DNA of 37,197 nt from Candidatus Zixiibacteriota bacterium (GTDB taxonomy: Bacteria; Zixibacteria; MSB-5A5; GN15; FEB-12), in assembly GCA_040752815.1 (NCBI GenBank), contig JBFMGC010000027.1, forward strand, positions 1-37,197. The letters run 5' to 3'. This document shows, in pieces, positions 16,849 to 24,851 of this stretch (its first letter is position 1; each line of letters starts with the position of its first letter). The notes beneath the pieces were generated by a model that saw only the letters and a program-made list of their open reading frames with translations, was not told the origin of the DNA and ran no database searches. The translations under genes were made by a program, and so were the position numbers.

Positions 16849-18207
16849 CTACCCCAGCTTGCGGATTCTGAGGTAGAGGCAGACCGCTACGATAGTAATG
16901 AACAAGGTGGCCAGCGCCAGTCCTTTGCGACGAAAGAAATAGTTGTCGATCAGCGCTTTCGACCGGGCCAGGACCGTATCGGCTTTAGCGATTCCGGTGT
17001 CGGCCTTGCCCTTGAACTCGGCAGTTCCGAAAGCGTGGACAGCTGTGCGGGCTTTGATCAGAGCCTGGTCCACCTCACCGAGCATCAGTTCCACGTCGGT
17101 AGTGAGCATCCCTTTGGCGATTGCGTCATCGAGCACAGTCTTGGCTTGATCACGCGCGCTGACCAGCTTGTACAGACCGGTCGACATGGTATCAGCCACC
17201 ACGAATGCCCTCGTGCCGTCGTCAGCCGAATGGCAGTCGGCGCAGACCGCTCCCCCCGACGTCCCCACCATCGCGTCGTGTGGCTTCTCGATCCTGTGGT
17301 TGGAGTGGCAGGTTTCGCACATGGGGAAATCATTTTCCGCGAACGCCGTCTTGTGGGGCGATCTGTCGAAGAGTTCCATCTGAAAAACATGACAATTGCC
17401 GCATACCGCCGCCAGGGACTCGTGGCCGGGAGGCGCCGCCCCGTGATTGCTGTGGCAGTCGTTACACGCGGGCGCGCCCAAATCGTTCCGCTCGATCAGC
17501 GCCTTGCCGTGCACCGACTGCAGGTAATCGTCGAGCTGGGTGGTGGGAATGTTGTACTCGACCATGTAGGCCGGGTCGGCATGACACTTACCGCAGGTGG
17601 CCGGAACATTCACCGGGTGCGTGCTGGAGTGCGGCAGCTTGCCGTCGCCGATCTGATGCACCGCATGGCACGAGACACAGTTGGCTACCTTCGTGTCCCG
17701 GTTTTCGAACAGCCGCTTGCCGTGCACCGAAGTTTTGTACTTGTCGAGCTGGTCGGTCGGCAGCGACGGATTATGATTGCGCATGTAGGAGGCATTGGAG
17801 TGGCAGCGAGCGCAGAAATCAGGCACTTGCAGGTGATTCGGCACACCCCGGTAGCCGGCGCTCTTGCGCACATCGTCCATGTCGTCGAGCGACGGATCTC
17901 CACCGTGACAGTCGGCACAGCCCAGACCGTTCTGAAAGTGAATATCCCGCGTTATGAGATGTGCCGGGCCGTCTTCGTCCTCGATATCCTTATGGCAGGT
18001 GAGGCAGTTATCTTCGGCAGCGAAGGCTATCACAGGTGAAAACGCCAGGACGGCGAGTACCGCCGCAAACCTTCTCGCTGTGCGTGGTGGACGTCCTCGT
18101 CCACCACGAGGTCGAACCCAACCAAACTCGGCACATGAAGGCTCGCCGGCGGCGGGCCGGGCACGTGATGGTGTCGGGTGGATGGAAACCTCTTTCTGCT
18201 CACACAT
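16849..18207 (-). CDS. Nine-heme c-type cytochrome with C-terminal membrane anchor
   Basis: A 452-residue periplasmic electron carrier. Nine CxxCH heme-binding motifs are visible in order: CLTCH, CADCH, CARCH, CVSCH, CGKCH, CNDCH, CGNCH, CETCH, CADCH. Nearby conserved histidines (HITRDIHF-like and SVHGK segments, the latter twice) suit bis-histidine ligation. A long helical region without hemes follows, then a membrane helix close to the C-terminus. ATG 18207 has AGGAGG 7 bases upstream. The secretion signal (RRFAAVLAVLAFSPVIAFAA) begins only about 46 residues after this start, which is unusual, and the stretch before it contains the palindrome at 18083-18108. It sits 10 bases after cytochrome b, so it probably takes electrons from the Rieske/cytochrome b pair in place of cytochrome c1. 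NrfH/NapC-like roles are less likely because of the domain layout. Confidence 0.88.
   Translation of the reverse strand: MCEQKEVSIHPTPSRARPAAGEPSCAEFGWVRPRGGRGRPPRTARRFAAVLAVLAFSPVIAFAAEDNCLTCHKDIEDEDGPAHLITRDIHFQNGLGCADCHGGDPSLDDMDDVRKSAGYRGVPNHLQVPDFCARCHSNASYMRNHNPSLPTDQLDKYKTSVHGKRLFENRDTKVANCVSCHAVHQIGDGKLPHSSTHPVNVPATCGKCHADPAYMVEYNIPTTQLDDYLQSVHGKALIERNDLGAPACNDCHSNHGAAPPGHESLAAVCGNCHVFQMELFDRSPHKTAFAENDFPMCETCHSNHRIEKPHDAMVGTSGGAVCADCHSADDGTRAFVVADTMSTGLYKLVSARDQAKTVLDDAIAKGMLTTDVELMLGEVDQALIKARTAVHAFGTAEFKGKADTGIAKADTVLARSKALIDNYFFRRKGLALATLFITIVAVCLYLRIRKLG
18083..18108. repeat. Palindromic element inside the cytochrome c leader
   Basis: CGTGGTGGACG-TCCT-CGTCCACCACG is a perfect 11-bp inverted repeat with a 4-base loop. 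On the minus strand it encodes GGRGRPPR in frame, just before the secretion signal of the nine-heme cytochrome. Its shape and CCT-ending loop resemble the intergenic palindromes at 2424, 20391 and 24912. Confidence 0.6.
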
Positions 18208-18217
18208 CTGCTGCCTC

Positions 18218-19345
18218 CTACTCCGCCACGTAGCCAAGAAATGTCATGATGATTATAAACGCGAGCACCACGTATCCGAAAGCGTAGTACAGCCTGGAAC
18301 GCTGATTGACCTGCGACTTACGATCAAGAAACGGCACCAGCGCCCAGATCAGCCCGCCGATCGTGAACAGCAGGATGCCGAACAGCTCACCCTCAATAAA
18401 CAGCACGTGCGGCGGCAGCAGTTTGAGCGCCTGGAAGGCGAACATGAAATACCACTCCGGCCGGATAACCGGCGGCGGCGGGGCGAACGGGTCGGCCTTG
18501 GTTCCAAGCGGCCAGTGAATCGGCCCGACACCATCGGGAAAGACCACCGCCAGGAGCGCAAGAACATTCAATGCGATCAGCCAAACAAGCAGGTCGCGAT
18601 AAAGGAAGTTGGGAAAGAACTTCTGGTACTTCTTCTGCGACGCGGGCAGGTGCTGCCATTCGAGCGGCTCACTCATCCCCTGGCGCTGGACAAAAATCAA
18701 GTGCACCGACAACAGCACCGTGAACAGCGCCGGAAGTATTGCCACGTGAAGACCGAAGAACCGTCCGATAGTTGCGCCGGTGACTTCTTCGCCGCCGCGC
18801 ATGATGACCAGCAGTTCGTCGCCGATCACCGGAATCGCGCCCGCCATGCCGGTACCTACGCGAGTCGCAAAGAAAGCGAGTTCGTTCCAGGGCAACAGAT
18901 ACCCGGAAAAACCAAAACCCAGCGCGAGAGCCAGCAGGCCGACTCCCGAGAGCCAGGTCAGTTCGCGCGGCTTGCGGTAGGCGTGGGTAAAGTACACCGT
19001 GAACATGTGCAGAAAGGCAAACAAGATCATCAGGTTCGCCGACCAGGAATGCAGCGCCCGTATGAGCCACCCGAAGGCCACTTCCGAGACTATAAAGCGC
19101 ACCGATTCGTAGGCCGAATCGGCGCCCGGACGGTAGTACATCAGCAGGAGAATGCCGGTTACTACCTGCACGATGAACAGGAACAGGGTTATCCCGCCGA
19201 AGTAGTAGAAGATCGAATGCCCGTGAACCGGCACGACTTTGTGACCCATGTAATCAACCAGTGCGCTGATCTTGAAGCGCTGATCGAGCCAGTTGTGAGC
19301 GCGCGATTTGGAGGTGGCTTTAGTTTCCGACGGTGCAGTCATCAT
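18218..19345 (-). CDS. Cytochrome b of a Rieske/cytochrome b quinol-oxidising complex (b6-type heme spacing)
   Basis: A 375-residue integral membrane protein containing both the heme-binding N-terminal part and the C-terminal (subunit IV-like) part in one chain. Heme ligands are H99 and H113 on one helix and H200 and H215 on the other. The second pair has 14 residues between them, the spacing seen in cytochrome b6 and Gram-positive enzymes rather than the 13 of mitochondrial-type bc1. The quinol-site motif PEWY is present (RPEWYFMFAF). About eight helices are expected. It overlaps the Rieske gene by 4 bases and is followed 10 bases later by the nine-heme cytochrome, so the three genes appear to form one operon and one complex oxidising (mena)quinol. 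Confidence 0.94.
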   Translation of the reverse strand: MMTAPSETKATSKSRAHNWLDQRFKISALVDYMGHKVVPVHGHSIFYYFGGITLFLFIVQVVTGILLLMYYRPGADSAYESVRFIVSEVAFGWLIRALHSWSANLMILFAFLHMFTVYFTHAYRKPRELTWLSGVGLLALALGFGFSGYLLPWNELAFFATRVGTGMAGAIPVIGDELLVIMRGGEEVTGATIGRFFGLHVAILPALFTVLLSVHLIFVQRQGMSEPLEWQHLPASQKKYQKFFPNFLYRDLLVWLIALNVLALLAVVFPDGVGPIHWPLGTKADPFAPPPPVIRPEWYFMFAFQALKLLPPHVLFIEGELFGILLFTIGGLIWALVPFLDRKSQVNQRSRLYYAFGYVVLAFIIIMTFLGYVAE

Positions 19346-19794
19346 GCGCCCTCCCGTGATACGAAAATGTCCTCTCCCACCTCGTTGACCACATACCTCT
19401 CCAGCGGGCGGGGCGGCGGGCCGGATATGTTCTTGCCGTCGAGATCGTACCGCCCGTTATGGCAGGCGCACCAGATGATGCCGAGGTCGGGGCGGTGCTG
19501 CACGGTGCAGTCCAGATGCGTGCAGGTGGCTGCCATCGCCTTGAGTTCACCGGCATCAGAGGCCACAATTATGCCCAGCGTGCGACCGAACTTGAAAGTT
19601 CGGGCTCGTTGGGGGTCGGCCTCGATATCGCTCCGCTTGAACGGCAGCTTGAGCTGAGAGACGTTAGCCTCGCCGCTGGGCGGGGGAACGATAAAGCGAA
19701 AGGCCGGATAAACCACCGACCCCAGCGTGGCGAGTACCCCGCCGCCGAGAACATAGTTCAAAAACGAGCGGCGGGTCGGTTTAGCATCGTTCAT
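19342..19794 (-). CDS. Rieske [2Fe-2S] protein of the cytochrome bc/b6f-type complex
   Basis: A 150-residue membrane-anchored iron-sulfur protein. The N-terminus TRRSFLNYVLGGGVL looks like a twin-arginine (Tat) signal that stays as an anchor. Cluster ligands are C91 and H93 (CTHLDC) and C109 and H112 (CACHNG), with C96 and C111 placed to form the stabilising disulfide, so a high-potential Rieske centre is likely. The SGPPPRPLERY segment closing the cluster is normal. ATG 19794 is preceded by GGAGG; the frame is open 7 codons further. It leads the operon with cytochrome b and the multiheme cytochrome c. Confidence 0.95.
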   Translation of the reverse strand: MNDAKPTRRSFLNYVLGGGVLATLGSVVYPAFRFIVPPPSGEANVSQLKLPFKRSDIEADPQRARTFKFGRTLGIIVASDAGELKAMAATCTHLDCTVQHRPDLGIIWCACHNGRYDLDGKNISGPPPRPLERYVVNEVGEDIFVSREGA

Positions 19795-19888
19795 CTGGCC
19801 TCCGAACAGTTGCACAAGCAGTGTAGAGACGGGTCATCTTGGAGAGCTCTGTTCGTTTTCTGGTAGACTGCAGTGGCGACTCGAATCC

Positions 19889-20275
19889 CTACGGCAGCAC
19901 CGCGACAGCATCGATTTCGACTTTCGCCCCCTTGGGCAAACCGGCGACCTGAATCGTAGCGCGCGCCGGAGGGTCCGAGACGAAAAATGACGCGTAAACT
20001 TCGTTGACTGCCTGAAAGTCATTCAAGTCGGTCAGGTATATGGTGGTTTTGGCGACATCCGAAAGATGCGCCCCGGCTGCCTCGATTACCGCCTTAAGAT
20101 TTGCAAGCACCTGGCGGGCCTGCTCGGCTGCGGTGCCGCCTGTCAAAGCTCCTGTCGTAGGGTCGAGGGCGACCTGTCCCGCACAATAGATCACCGTGCT
20201 ACCGCGGACTTTAATCGCCTGCGAATACGGCCCCAGCGCCGCCGGTGCCCGGTCGGATTTCACCACATCTCTCAT
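19889..20275 (-). CDS. ridA: RidA family enamine/imine deaminase
   Basis: A 128-residue cytosolic trimeric enzyme that hydrolyses reactive 2-aminoacrylate-type enamines released by PLP enzymes, protecting other enzymes from damage. The catalytic arginine is R105 in PPARATIQV, with E120 in KVEIDAVA and the N-terminal GPYSQAI segment all conserved. Length is typical. The start follows GGAGG, and a reasonable minus-strand promoter lies at 20297-20325, so it is probably transcribed alone. It is listed as ridA on the strength of these residues; closely related Rid subfamilies cannot be excluded. Confidence 0.93.
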   Translation of the reverse strand: MRDVVKSDRAPAALGPYSQAIKVRGSTVIYCAGQVALDPTTGALTGGTAAEQARQVLANLKAVIEAAGAHLSDVAKTTIYLTDLNDFQAVNEVYASFFVSDPPARATIQVAGLPKGAKVEIDAVAVLP

Positions 20276-20296
20276 CGTGCCTCCAAATAATCGGCG

Positions 20297-20325
20297 AATA
20301 TACTTTTGCGGGCTGTAAAGGACAA
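20297..20325 (-). promoter_or_regulatory. Candidate sigma70 promoter of ridA
   Basis: On the minus strand TTGTCC (20320-20325) and TATATT (20297-20302) are separated by 17 bases. The -10 box ends 21 bases before the ATG at 20275, leaving a leader of about 15 bases that contains GGAGG. Confidence 0.5.
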
Positions 20326-20390
20326 CAGGAAATGGCGGGGCACAATGTGCCGTGGGGCCCCCTGCCTCGCGGCCTTGACTTTATTGTGCG

Positions 20391-20440
20391 GTCGGGCGAC
20401 CCTGCCCGACAGACCGTAGGCGGGGATGCTTGCCATCCCG
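20391..20440. repeat. Palindromic element, copy 2 of the 20-mer, plus adjacent hairpin
   Basis: 20391-20410 is identical to 2424-2443 (GTCGGGC-GACCCT-GCCCGAC). Twelve bases on, GGGATG (20423-20428) pairs with CATCCC (20434-20439). It lies between the DUF1801 stop codon and the ridA promoter, so it could also act as a terminator structure for the DUF1801 gene, though without a T-tract. Confidence 0.65.
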
Positions 20441-20463
20441 ACACGACACTGGGACCACGCCGC

Positions 20464-20880
20464 CTACTTGCCCGTTTTCGCCATCCTTGCCAATGAATCC
20501 CGAATCAGCTCAGAAAGAACCGAAAGATCGATGTCGGCGAGCTTTTTCACGTACAAGCAGCTCTTTCCGTGCGTGAATTTCCCCAGCTTCTTCATTAAGC
20601 GCGCGGGGCCTTCGTATCCGGTCAACAGGTAGATGGTCAGGTTCTGCTTTCTGGGCGAAAAACCTGTAACAAACCAATCGCCTTCACGACCACTGGCGTA
20701 CTTGTAGTGGAAGGTGCCGAATCCCACAATACTATCTCCCCACATGCTCGGCTCTTCTCCGGTGGCGGCTTTCATAAGCTTGACTATTTCGCGACACTCT
20801 TGTCGGCGCTGCTCGTCCGAGATCCTGCTGAGGAATTCGTCGACACTGCCTTCATGTTTTTTCGTTTTCAGTTCTGCCAA
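20464..20880 (-). CDS. DUF1801 domain protein (YdhG-like fold)
   Basis: A 138-residue soluble protein matching the DUF1801/YdhG-like family: EFLSRISDEQRRQECREIVKLM at the N-terminus, MWGDSIVGFGTFHYKY in the middle, and GKSCLYVKKLADIDLSVLSELI at the end. These small proteins are common and have no proven biochemical role. Translation appears to start with TTG, supported by AGGAG about 9 bases upstream; a TATACT -10-like box at 20908-20913 on the same strand is a possible promoter element without a clear -35. It is separated from ridA by the palindromic element. Confidence 0.85.
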   Translation of the reverse strand: MAELKTKKHEGSVDEFLSRISDEQRRQECREIVKLMKAATGEEPSMWGDSIVGFGTFHYKYASGREGDWFVTGFSPRKQNLTIYLLTGYEGPARLMKKLGKFTHGKSCLYVKKLADIDLSVLSELIRDSLARMAKTGK

Positions 20881-21091
20881 TTTGCCTGCTCCTGTTCGGG
20901 TTTATCGAGTATACGGAGAAGGAGGAGCTGGCGCTTGACCTTAAGAAATTCAAGCCGTGGGCGGTCAGCCTAAGGCGGAACCTCGCCTACCCCCCGGTTT
21001 CTTCACCATGCCCTGAACTCATTGCTGCAAGTGGATTTTTTGTTATGCGTGAATTCCGTCGGGTGAAACTGCAGTATTCACCGTGCCCGGC

Positions 21092-22075
21092 TCAAACATC
21101 CACCAAACCTGAAGGCCCCATAAGCTCAACGAAGGCGCGAAGAATCTGCTCGTCGTACGCCCCTTTGAGCGAAAACATGATCTTCAGGGCCGGATACGAG
21201 TCCATGGCATGCTGATATACGCGGTCGGTGGTCATGGCATCAAACGAATCCGCAATCGCAACGATTTTGGAGTAGACGTGCATCTCGTCGAGCGACAGGC
21301 CGGACGGGTAGCCGCGACGGTCCCCGCGTTCATGGTGCTGCAGAATCGGAAAGTGCGACGCGGTCTCAATCATGTTGGTCTCTTCGAGAATCTCCACCCC
21401 CCACTTGGGGTGCTTCTTCATGATTTCGAATTCAATTGGTGTAAGCGAGCCGCGCTTATTCAAGATACGATCGGAGATGTGCGACTTTCCGACATCATGC
21501 AGCAGCGATCCGATTCCCAGCTCGTGCAGGAATTCCTCGTCTTTGAAGCCGAGCTGCTGAGCCAGCGCAATCGAGAACGTGCAGACGTTCACCGAATGAG
21601 TATAGGTGTAATAGTCAAACGACGTGATCTTGAGCAGGTTGTGAAAAGCTTCCCGCCCCCGCAGGATGAAGTCTATGGTCTGGGAGACGAGGTCTTTCGA
21701 GCGCTGGATGTTCTCGCCGTACGTGGGGTTGTTCAGCACATCCTTAACCAGGTTGGTCGACGTGTCGTAAAGGATACTCGCCTTTTTGCCTTCGTCGATC
21801 TTAGGGTCAACAAGGATCTTATCGAGGTTCTTCTCGATGTACCGCTGGTAATTCTTCTTGCTCTCGAAGGCGACATAGAGCCGCTCTACCCGGTTGTCCA
21901 CCAGCTTGCGAAGGGTTCTATCGGTGAAAGCCAGGTTAGCCGAGCGGTACAGTACCAGTTGGTTGTTGACGTTCAGGTACAGGTCAAAATCCAAGACCGA
22001 GTCTACCCGGAGGGATTCCAGGTAAATGGGCATAAACCGATGCTCGGTCCGGTTTTTGATTAGAGTCGACGACAT
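21092..22075 (-). CDS. HD-GYP domain cyclic-di-nucleotide phosphodiesterase
   Basis: A 327-residue cytosolic signalling protein. Residues 1-130 form an N-terminal region of the type often found before HD-GYP domains (beginning MPIYLESLRVDSVLDFDLYL). Residues about 140-320 form the HD-GYP catalytic domain with the metal ligands in order: H160, H193-D194 (LLHDVGKS), H222, H247-H248 and the GYP triplet at 255-257, followed by IADSFDAMTTDR. The residue pattern indicates an active c-di-GMP (or cGAMP) hydrolase. No receiver or other sensor domain is recognisable. Start 22075 is used, though ATG 22033 is possible; neither has a strong ribosome-binding site. The neighbour upstream on the same strand is an unknown protein ended by its own terminator, so the two are probably transcribed apart. 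Confidence 0.92.
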   Translation of the reverse strand: MSSTLIKNRTEHRFMPIYLESLRVDSVLDFDLYLNVNNQLVLYRSANLAFTDRTLRKLVDNRVERLYVAFESKKNYQRYIEKNLDKILVDPKIDEGKKASILYDTSTNLVKDVLNNPTYGENIQRSKDLVSQTIDFILRGREAFHNLLKITSFDYYTYTHSVNVCTFSIALAQQLGFKDEEFLHELGIGSLLHDVGKSHISDRILNKRGSLTPIEFEIMKKHPKWGVEILEETNMIETASHFPILQHHERGDRRGYPSGLSLDEMHVYSKIVAIADSFDAMTTDRVYQHAMDSYPALKIMFSLKGAYDEQILRAFVELMGPSGLVDV

Positions 22076-22191
22076 AGCCCAGTCTTTCGGAACGCGCGTC
22101 CGGGGTAAACGGGCCGCCGGGCCGGTTTTCCCTTAGGATAGCGCTGTCATCTGATTATCGGCACGAAATCATATCGCCTTGAAATCAAATC

Positions 22192-22225
22192 GAAAGGCCG
22201 GAAACAGGGGGTATTCCGGCCTTTC
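22192..22225 (-). terminator. Intrinsic terminator after the unknown 206-residue gene
   Basis: GAAAGGCCGGAA (22192-22203) and TTCCGGCCTTTC (22214-22225) form a perfect 12-bp stem with a 10-base loop. On the minus strand a T-rich stretch (GATTTGATTTC) follows. It lies 29 bases past the stop of the 22255-22875 gene and before the HD-GYP gene. Confidence 0.75.
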
Positions 22226-22254
22226 TGGGGGCGCACATGAAAGGAAACAAGGCG

Positions 22255-22875
22255 TCAGGAACCGAAATTCTTGACCGTGGCCAACACGGAATTGAGGCGG
22301 GTGGTTATATCGGCAAGTATACCGGAGTAGCGGCGAAGGATTTCCGAATACTGCCAGCGCATTTGGAAAGCCTTCTCCGGGAAGTCAAAAAGTTCGAGCA
22401 GTACTACTTTGTAGATTTCGTCGAGATAACGGACTACATCATAAGTGTAACCGACCAGGTTGGGGTCGTGTACTTCGCCCCGCGCCAGGCGATCGCGGTA
22501 GACTTCCACTTTTTCCAGCACTACGGTCCCGAAGCACCAGGGGGTCATGATCACACCGAGATTGGAGCCGTCGGTGTAGAACCTGCGGATCGTTCGTATA
22601 AGAAGATCGACAATTACGCCCTTGGCGTGGTAGTACGCCAGCGTCTCGGTATTGTCCGAGGCTGTCGCGGCGATACACTCATCGAGCGCCTTACGGGCGG
22701 CGGCGGCACGGTCATGGGTCAAGCGAAGGAAGCTATAGAAGTCCTCGAAATAAACCCGGGTGTTTTCCGAAAGGGACATAATGTAAAAGCCCCGTTCGTC
22801 CGTTCGGACCTTCGGCTCTTTTGTAGAGGCCAGCCGCTCCGCTGAAAAACCCTGCTGGTATCGCCCGTCGAGCAT
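22255..22875 (-). CDS. Unknown soluble alpha-helical protein, about 206 residues
   Basis: I do not recognise this protein. The start at 22875 (MLDGRYQQGFSAERL) is favoured over 22917 and 22893 because AAGGAG lies 5 bases upstream. The sequence has no signal peptide or clear membrane segment and is predicted mostly helical, with a tyrosine-rich, mixed-charge second half (YDVVRYLDEIYKVVLLELF, MRWQYSEILRRYSGIL). Two cysteines only. Strong RBS, steady coding character and its own terminator all support a real gene. It lies next to an HD-GYP phosphodiesterase on the same strand, so a link to c-di-GMP signalling or motility is possible but unproven. Confidence 0.7.
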   Translation of the reverse strand: MLDGRYQQGFSAERLASTKEPKVRTDERGFYIMSLSENTRVYFEDFYSFLRLTHDRAAAARKALDECIAATASDNTETLAYYHAKGVIVDLLIRTIRRFYTDGSNLGVIMTPWCFGTVVLEKVEVYRDRLARGEVHDPNLVGYTYDVVRYLDEIYKVVLLELFDFPEKAFQMRWQYSEILRRYSGILADITTRLNSVLATVKNFGS

Positions 22876-23257
22876 CGCTTCTCCTTGTGCCATCACTCTC
22901 TGACCCCGTTCGAGCATAACCTGTGCCGTCCCTGTTCGGACTTTGGGCAGATCCCGATCCCACGGTCAGTATCCGGATGGACAAGGATTTACGGGCGGCA
23001 ATAGGGGGTTTTCACCATACCCAATGCCTTCCGGCGCTGAGCAAACCGTTGCGCGTTTGCAATGCCGCCGGAGTGAGGAATGGTAGCGTTAACGTGACCG
23101 TTTAAGCCATTTCACGCGTCGTGGATATACAACCTCGCCCATCGGAATCCTGGCCGGCAACTCGCACCCAACAATCGTCCCGTTGTTGCGTCATTAGCGT
23201 GGGCACCGTAATTTGACCGTAGCGGCGCCCCGGTCGAATGACGCCCCAACGAGGACC
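22876..23257. other. Intergenic region between divergent genes
   Basis: This 380-base stretch should hold promoters for the minus-strand unknown gene and the plus-strand lipoprotein gene. I see no consensus box pair and no gene: open frames are short, without ribosome-binding sites or family resemblance. Confidence 0.45.
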
Positions 23258-24835
23258 ATGAAACACACCCTTACCACCCTAATTGCCGCGCTTTTGATTT
23301 TCGCCGTACTCGGCTGTTCCGAGAACGGCACCAGTTCGCGGGAGCGCATTCTCGCGGTGACCGACCCCGTCCTGGAGTTTACGGCCTGGTCAGGATCGAA
23401 CCCCAACCCGGCCCAGCAGAAAGTGAACGTTATCTTCGAGAAGCGACCGTCATCTCAATGGACCGCGTATACCGACGCCGACTGGATTAGAATCGGCCCG
23501 CGCGGCACCGATACGGTATTCGTGACCGTGATTTCAACTGCGCTCGCCGCCGGGGACTATGAGGATACAATCATGGTCGAGCAGACCACGGCCACCAACA
23601 GCCCGATCCCTCTGGTGGTGCGTTTGCGGGTGCTGAACCGGGTGAACCTCTCCCCCCTGCAAATGACTTTCGCAACCCTGGCCGGTGGGCAGACTCCCCC
23701 CGCCCAGGAACTGATAATCGCCAATTTTGGCGTCGATTCCGCCGACTACACAATTGAAACCGCCGCGCCGTGGCTGCTGATCAGCTCCAATTCGGGGCAA
23801 ATGCCGGATACGGTCGCTGTTTCTGTTGACATCACCGGCCTTAACGCGGGACTGTACATTGACAGTCTCGTGGTGAATTCCCCTGACCTGCCGAACTCCC
23901 GCGCGATAGTTCCCTGTTTTCTCAGCCTGTCATCGTGGGCAGCGTACGGCATAAATCGCCTCGATGTAACTCTCGAGGGCGTGCATTTCAGCGATTCCGA
24001 GACCGGCTGGGCCTCCGGCTGGTGGGGCGGTGTCGGCGTGGAACGACACCACGGAGTAGTCTACCGTAGCTCCGACGGAGGCGAGGTCTGGACCCGTGCA
24101 CTCGACCAATCCCCGGCCCGTTTTGGCGGTATCGCTTCTACCGACCCCGCACGCTGCGTGGTGGTCGGCGACTCGGCCGCCATTTTCATCACAGCCGACA
24201 GCGGCAAAACATGGAATAGGATCACCGGACTGCCTATTGGAGCAGGGTCCAATCTTCGTGACGTACTTTTTGCCGATTCGGCCCATGGCTGGGTGATCGG
24301 AGCCGGAGGAGTAATTCTGCGGACGGCCGACAGCGGCCGCACCTGGAGCAAACGGCCGACCCCAACGGGTCAGGATCTGACCGGCCTGGATTTTCTCGAC
24401 CAGCAAACCGGCTGGGTGTCAGGCAACCATGGCACGATTCTGCACACCGGCGACGGCGGCATCACCTGGGTATCACAGAGCTCCGGCACGCTTTCCGATC
24501 TGCGAGCGGTGTCGTTTGTCGACAACCCCACCGGGTGGGCCGCCGGCGCCGACGGCCTGGTCATCTACACTGTCAATGGCGGCGCAACCTGGCAGCCACG
24601 CGACAGCCTCGGTGATGTGCTGTTGCTTGATATCGTGTTTGCCAATCGGCAGCGCGGCTGGGTGACCGGTATCGATGGGTCGATCTATCGAAGCGACGAT
24701 GGCGGCGTGACCTGGGTGGAGCAGGAGTCCGGGGTGAGCCAGATACTGACTGATTTGTTCTACATCGACGAGAGTCTCGGATGGGCGGTCGGCACAGCGG
24801 GGACCGTGATCAAAACCGCCAACGGCGGATTCTGA
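23258..24835 (+). CDS. Lipoprotein with BACON-like domains and a YCF48-like beta-propeller
   Basis: A 525-residue protein predicted to be lipid-anchored in the cell envelope: MKHTLTTLIAALLIFAVLGC ends in a lipobox (LGC). Residues about 30-225 hold two Ig-like, BACON-type units, each with a tryptophan-led strand (ADWIRIG and APWLLISS) and a closing strand ending in VRL or VVN. From about 235 to the end, a propeller follows with repeated GWxxG and SxDGGxTW motifs (SSDGGEVW, ADSGKTW, ADSGRTW, GDGGITW, VNGGATW, SDDGGVTW), as in Ycf48/photosystem II assembly-like and BNR/sialidase-like proteins. The asp-box pattern does not imply sialidase activity; no catalytic residues are recognisable. The frame is open from 23213, but ATG 23258 has GAGG and begins the signal. 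Likely a binding or assembly factor at the cell surface. Confidence 0.85.
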   Translation: MKHTLTTLIAALLIFAVLGCSENGTSSRERILAVTDPVLEFTAWSGSNPNPAQQKVNVIFEKRPSSQWTAYTDADWIRIGPRGTDTVFVTVISTALAAGDYEDTIMVEQTTATNSPIPLVVRLRVLNRVNLSPLQMTFATLAGGQTPPAQELIIANFGVDSADYTIETAAPWLLISSNSGQMPDTVAVSVDITGLNAGLYIDSLVVNSPDLPNSRAIVPCFLSLSSWAAYGINRLDVTLEGVHFSDSETGWASGWWGGVGVERHHGVVYRSSDGGEVWTRALDQSPARFGGIASTDPARCVVVGDSAAIFITADSGKTWNRITGLPIGAGSNLRDVLFADSAHGWVIGAGGVILRTADSGRTWSKRPTPTGQDLTGLDFLDQQTGWVSGNHGTILHTGDGGITWVSQSSGTLSDLRAVSFVDNPTGWAAGADGLVIYTVNGGATWQPRDSLGDVLLLDIVFANRQRGWVTGIDGSIYRSDDGGVTWVEQESGVSQILTDLFYIDESLGWAVGTAGTVIKTANGGF

Positions 24836-24851
24836 AAACGGGTAGGTCAGT

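Noticed and set aside
17954-19657. Long plus-strand open frame opposite the Rieske, cytochrome b and cytochrome c genes
   Set aside because: It is antisense to three genes with clear cofactor motifs; its product is rich in Arg, Gln and His with no domain, as expected for a mirror frame in GC-rich coding DNA. The same applies to the plus-strand frame at 7101-8084 opposite nuoN.
23258-24835. Sialidase activity for the YCF48-like protein
   Set aside because: Asp-box-like SxDGGxTW motifs occur in many propellers; the arginine triad and other catalytic residues of sialidases are not visible.
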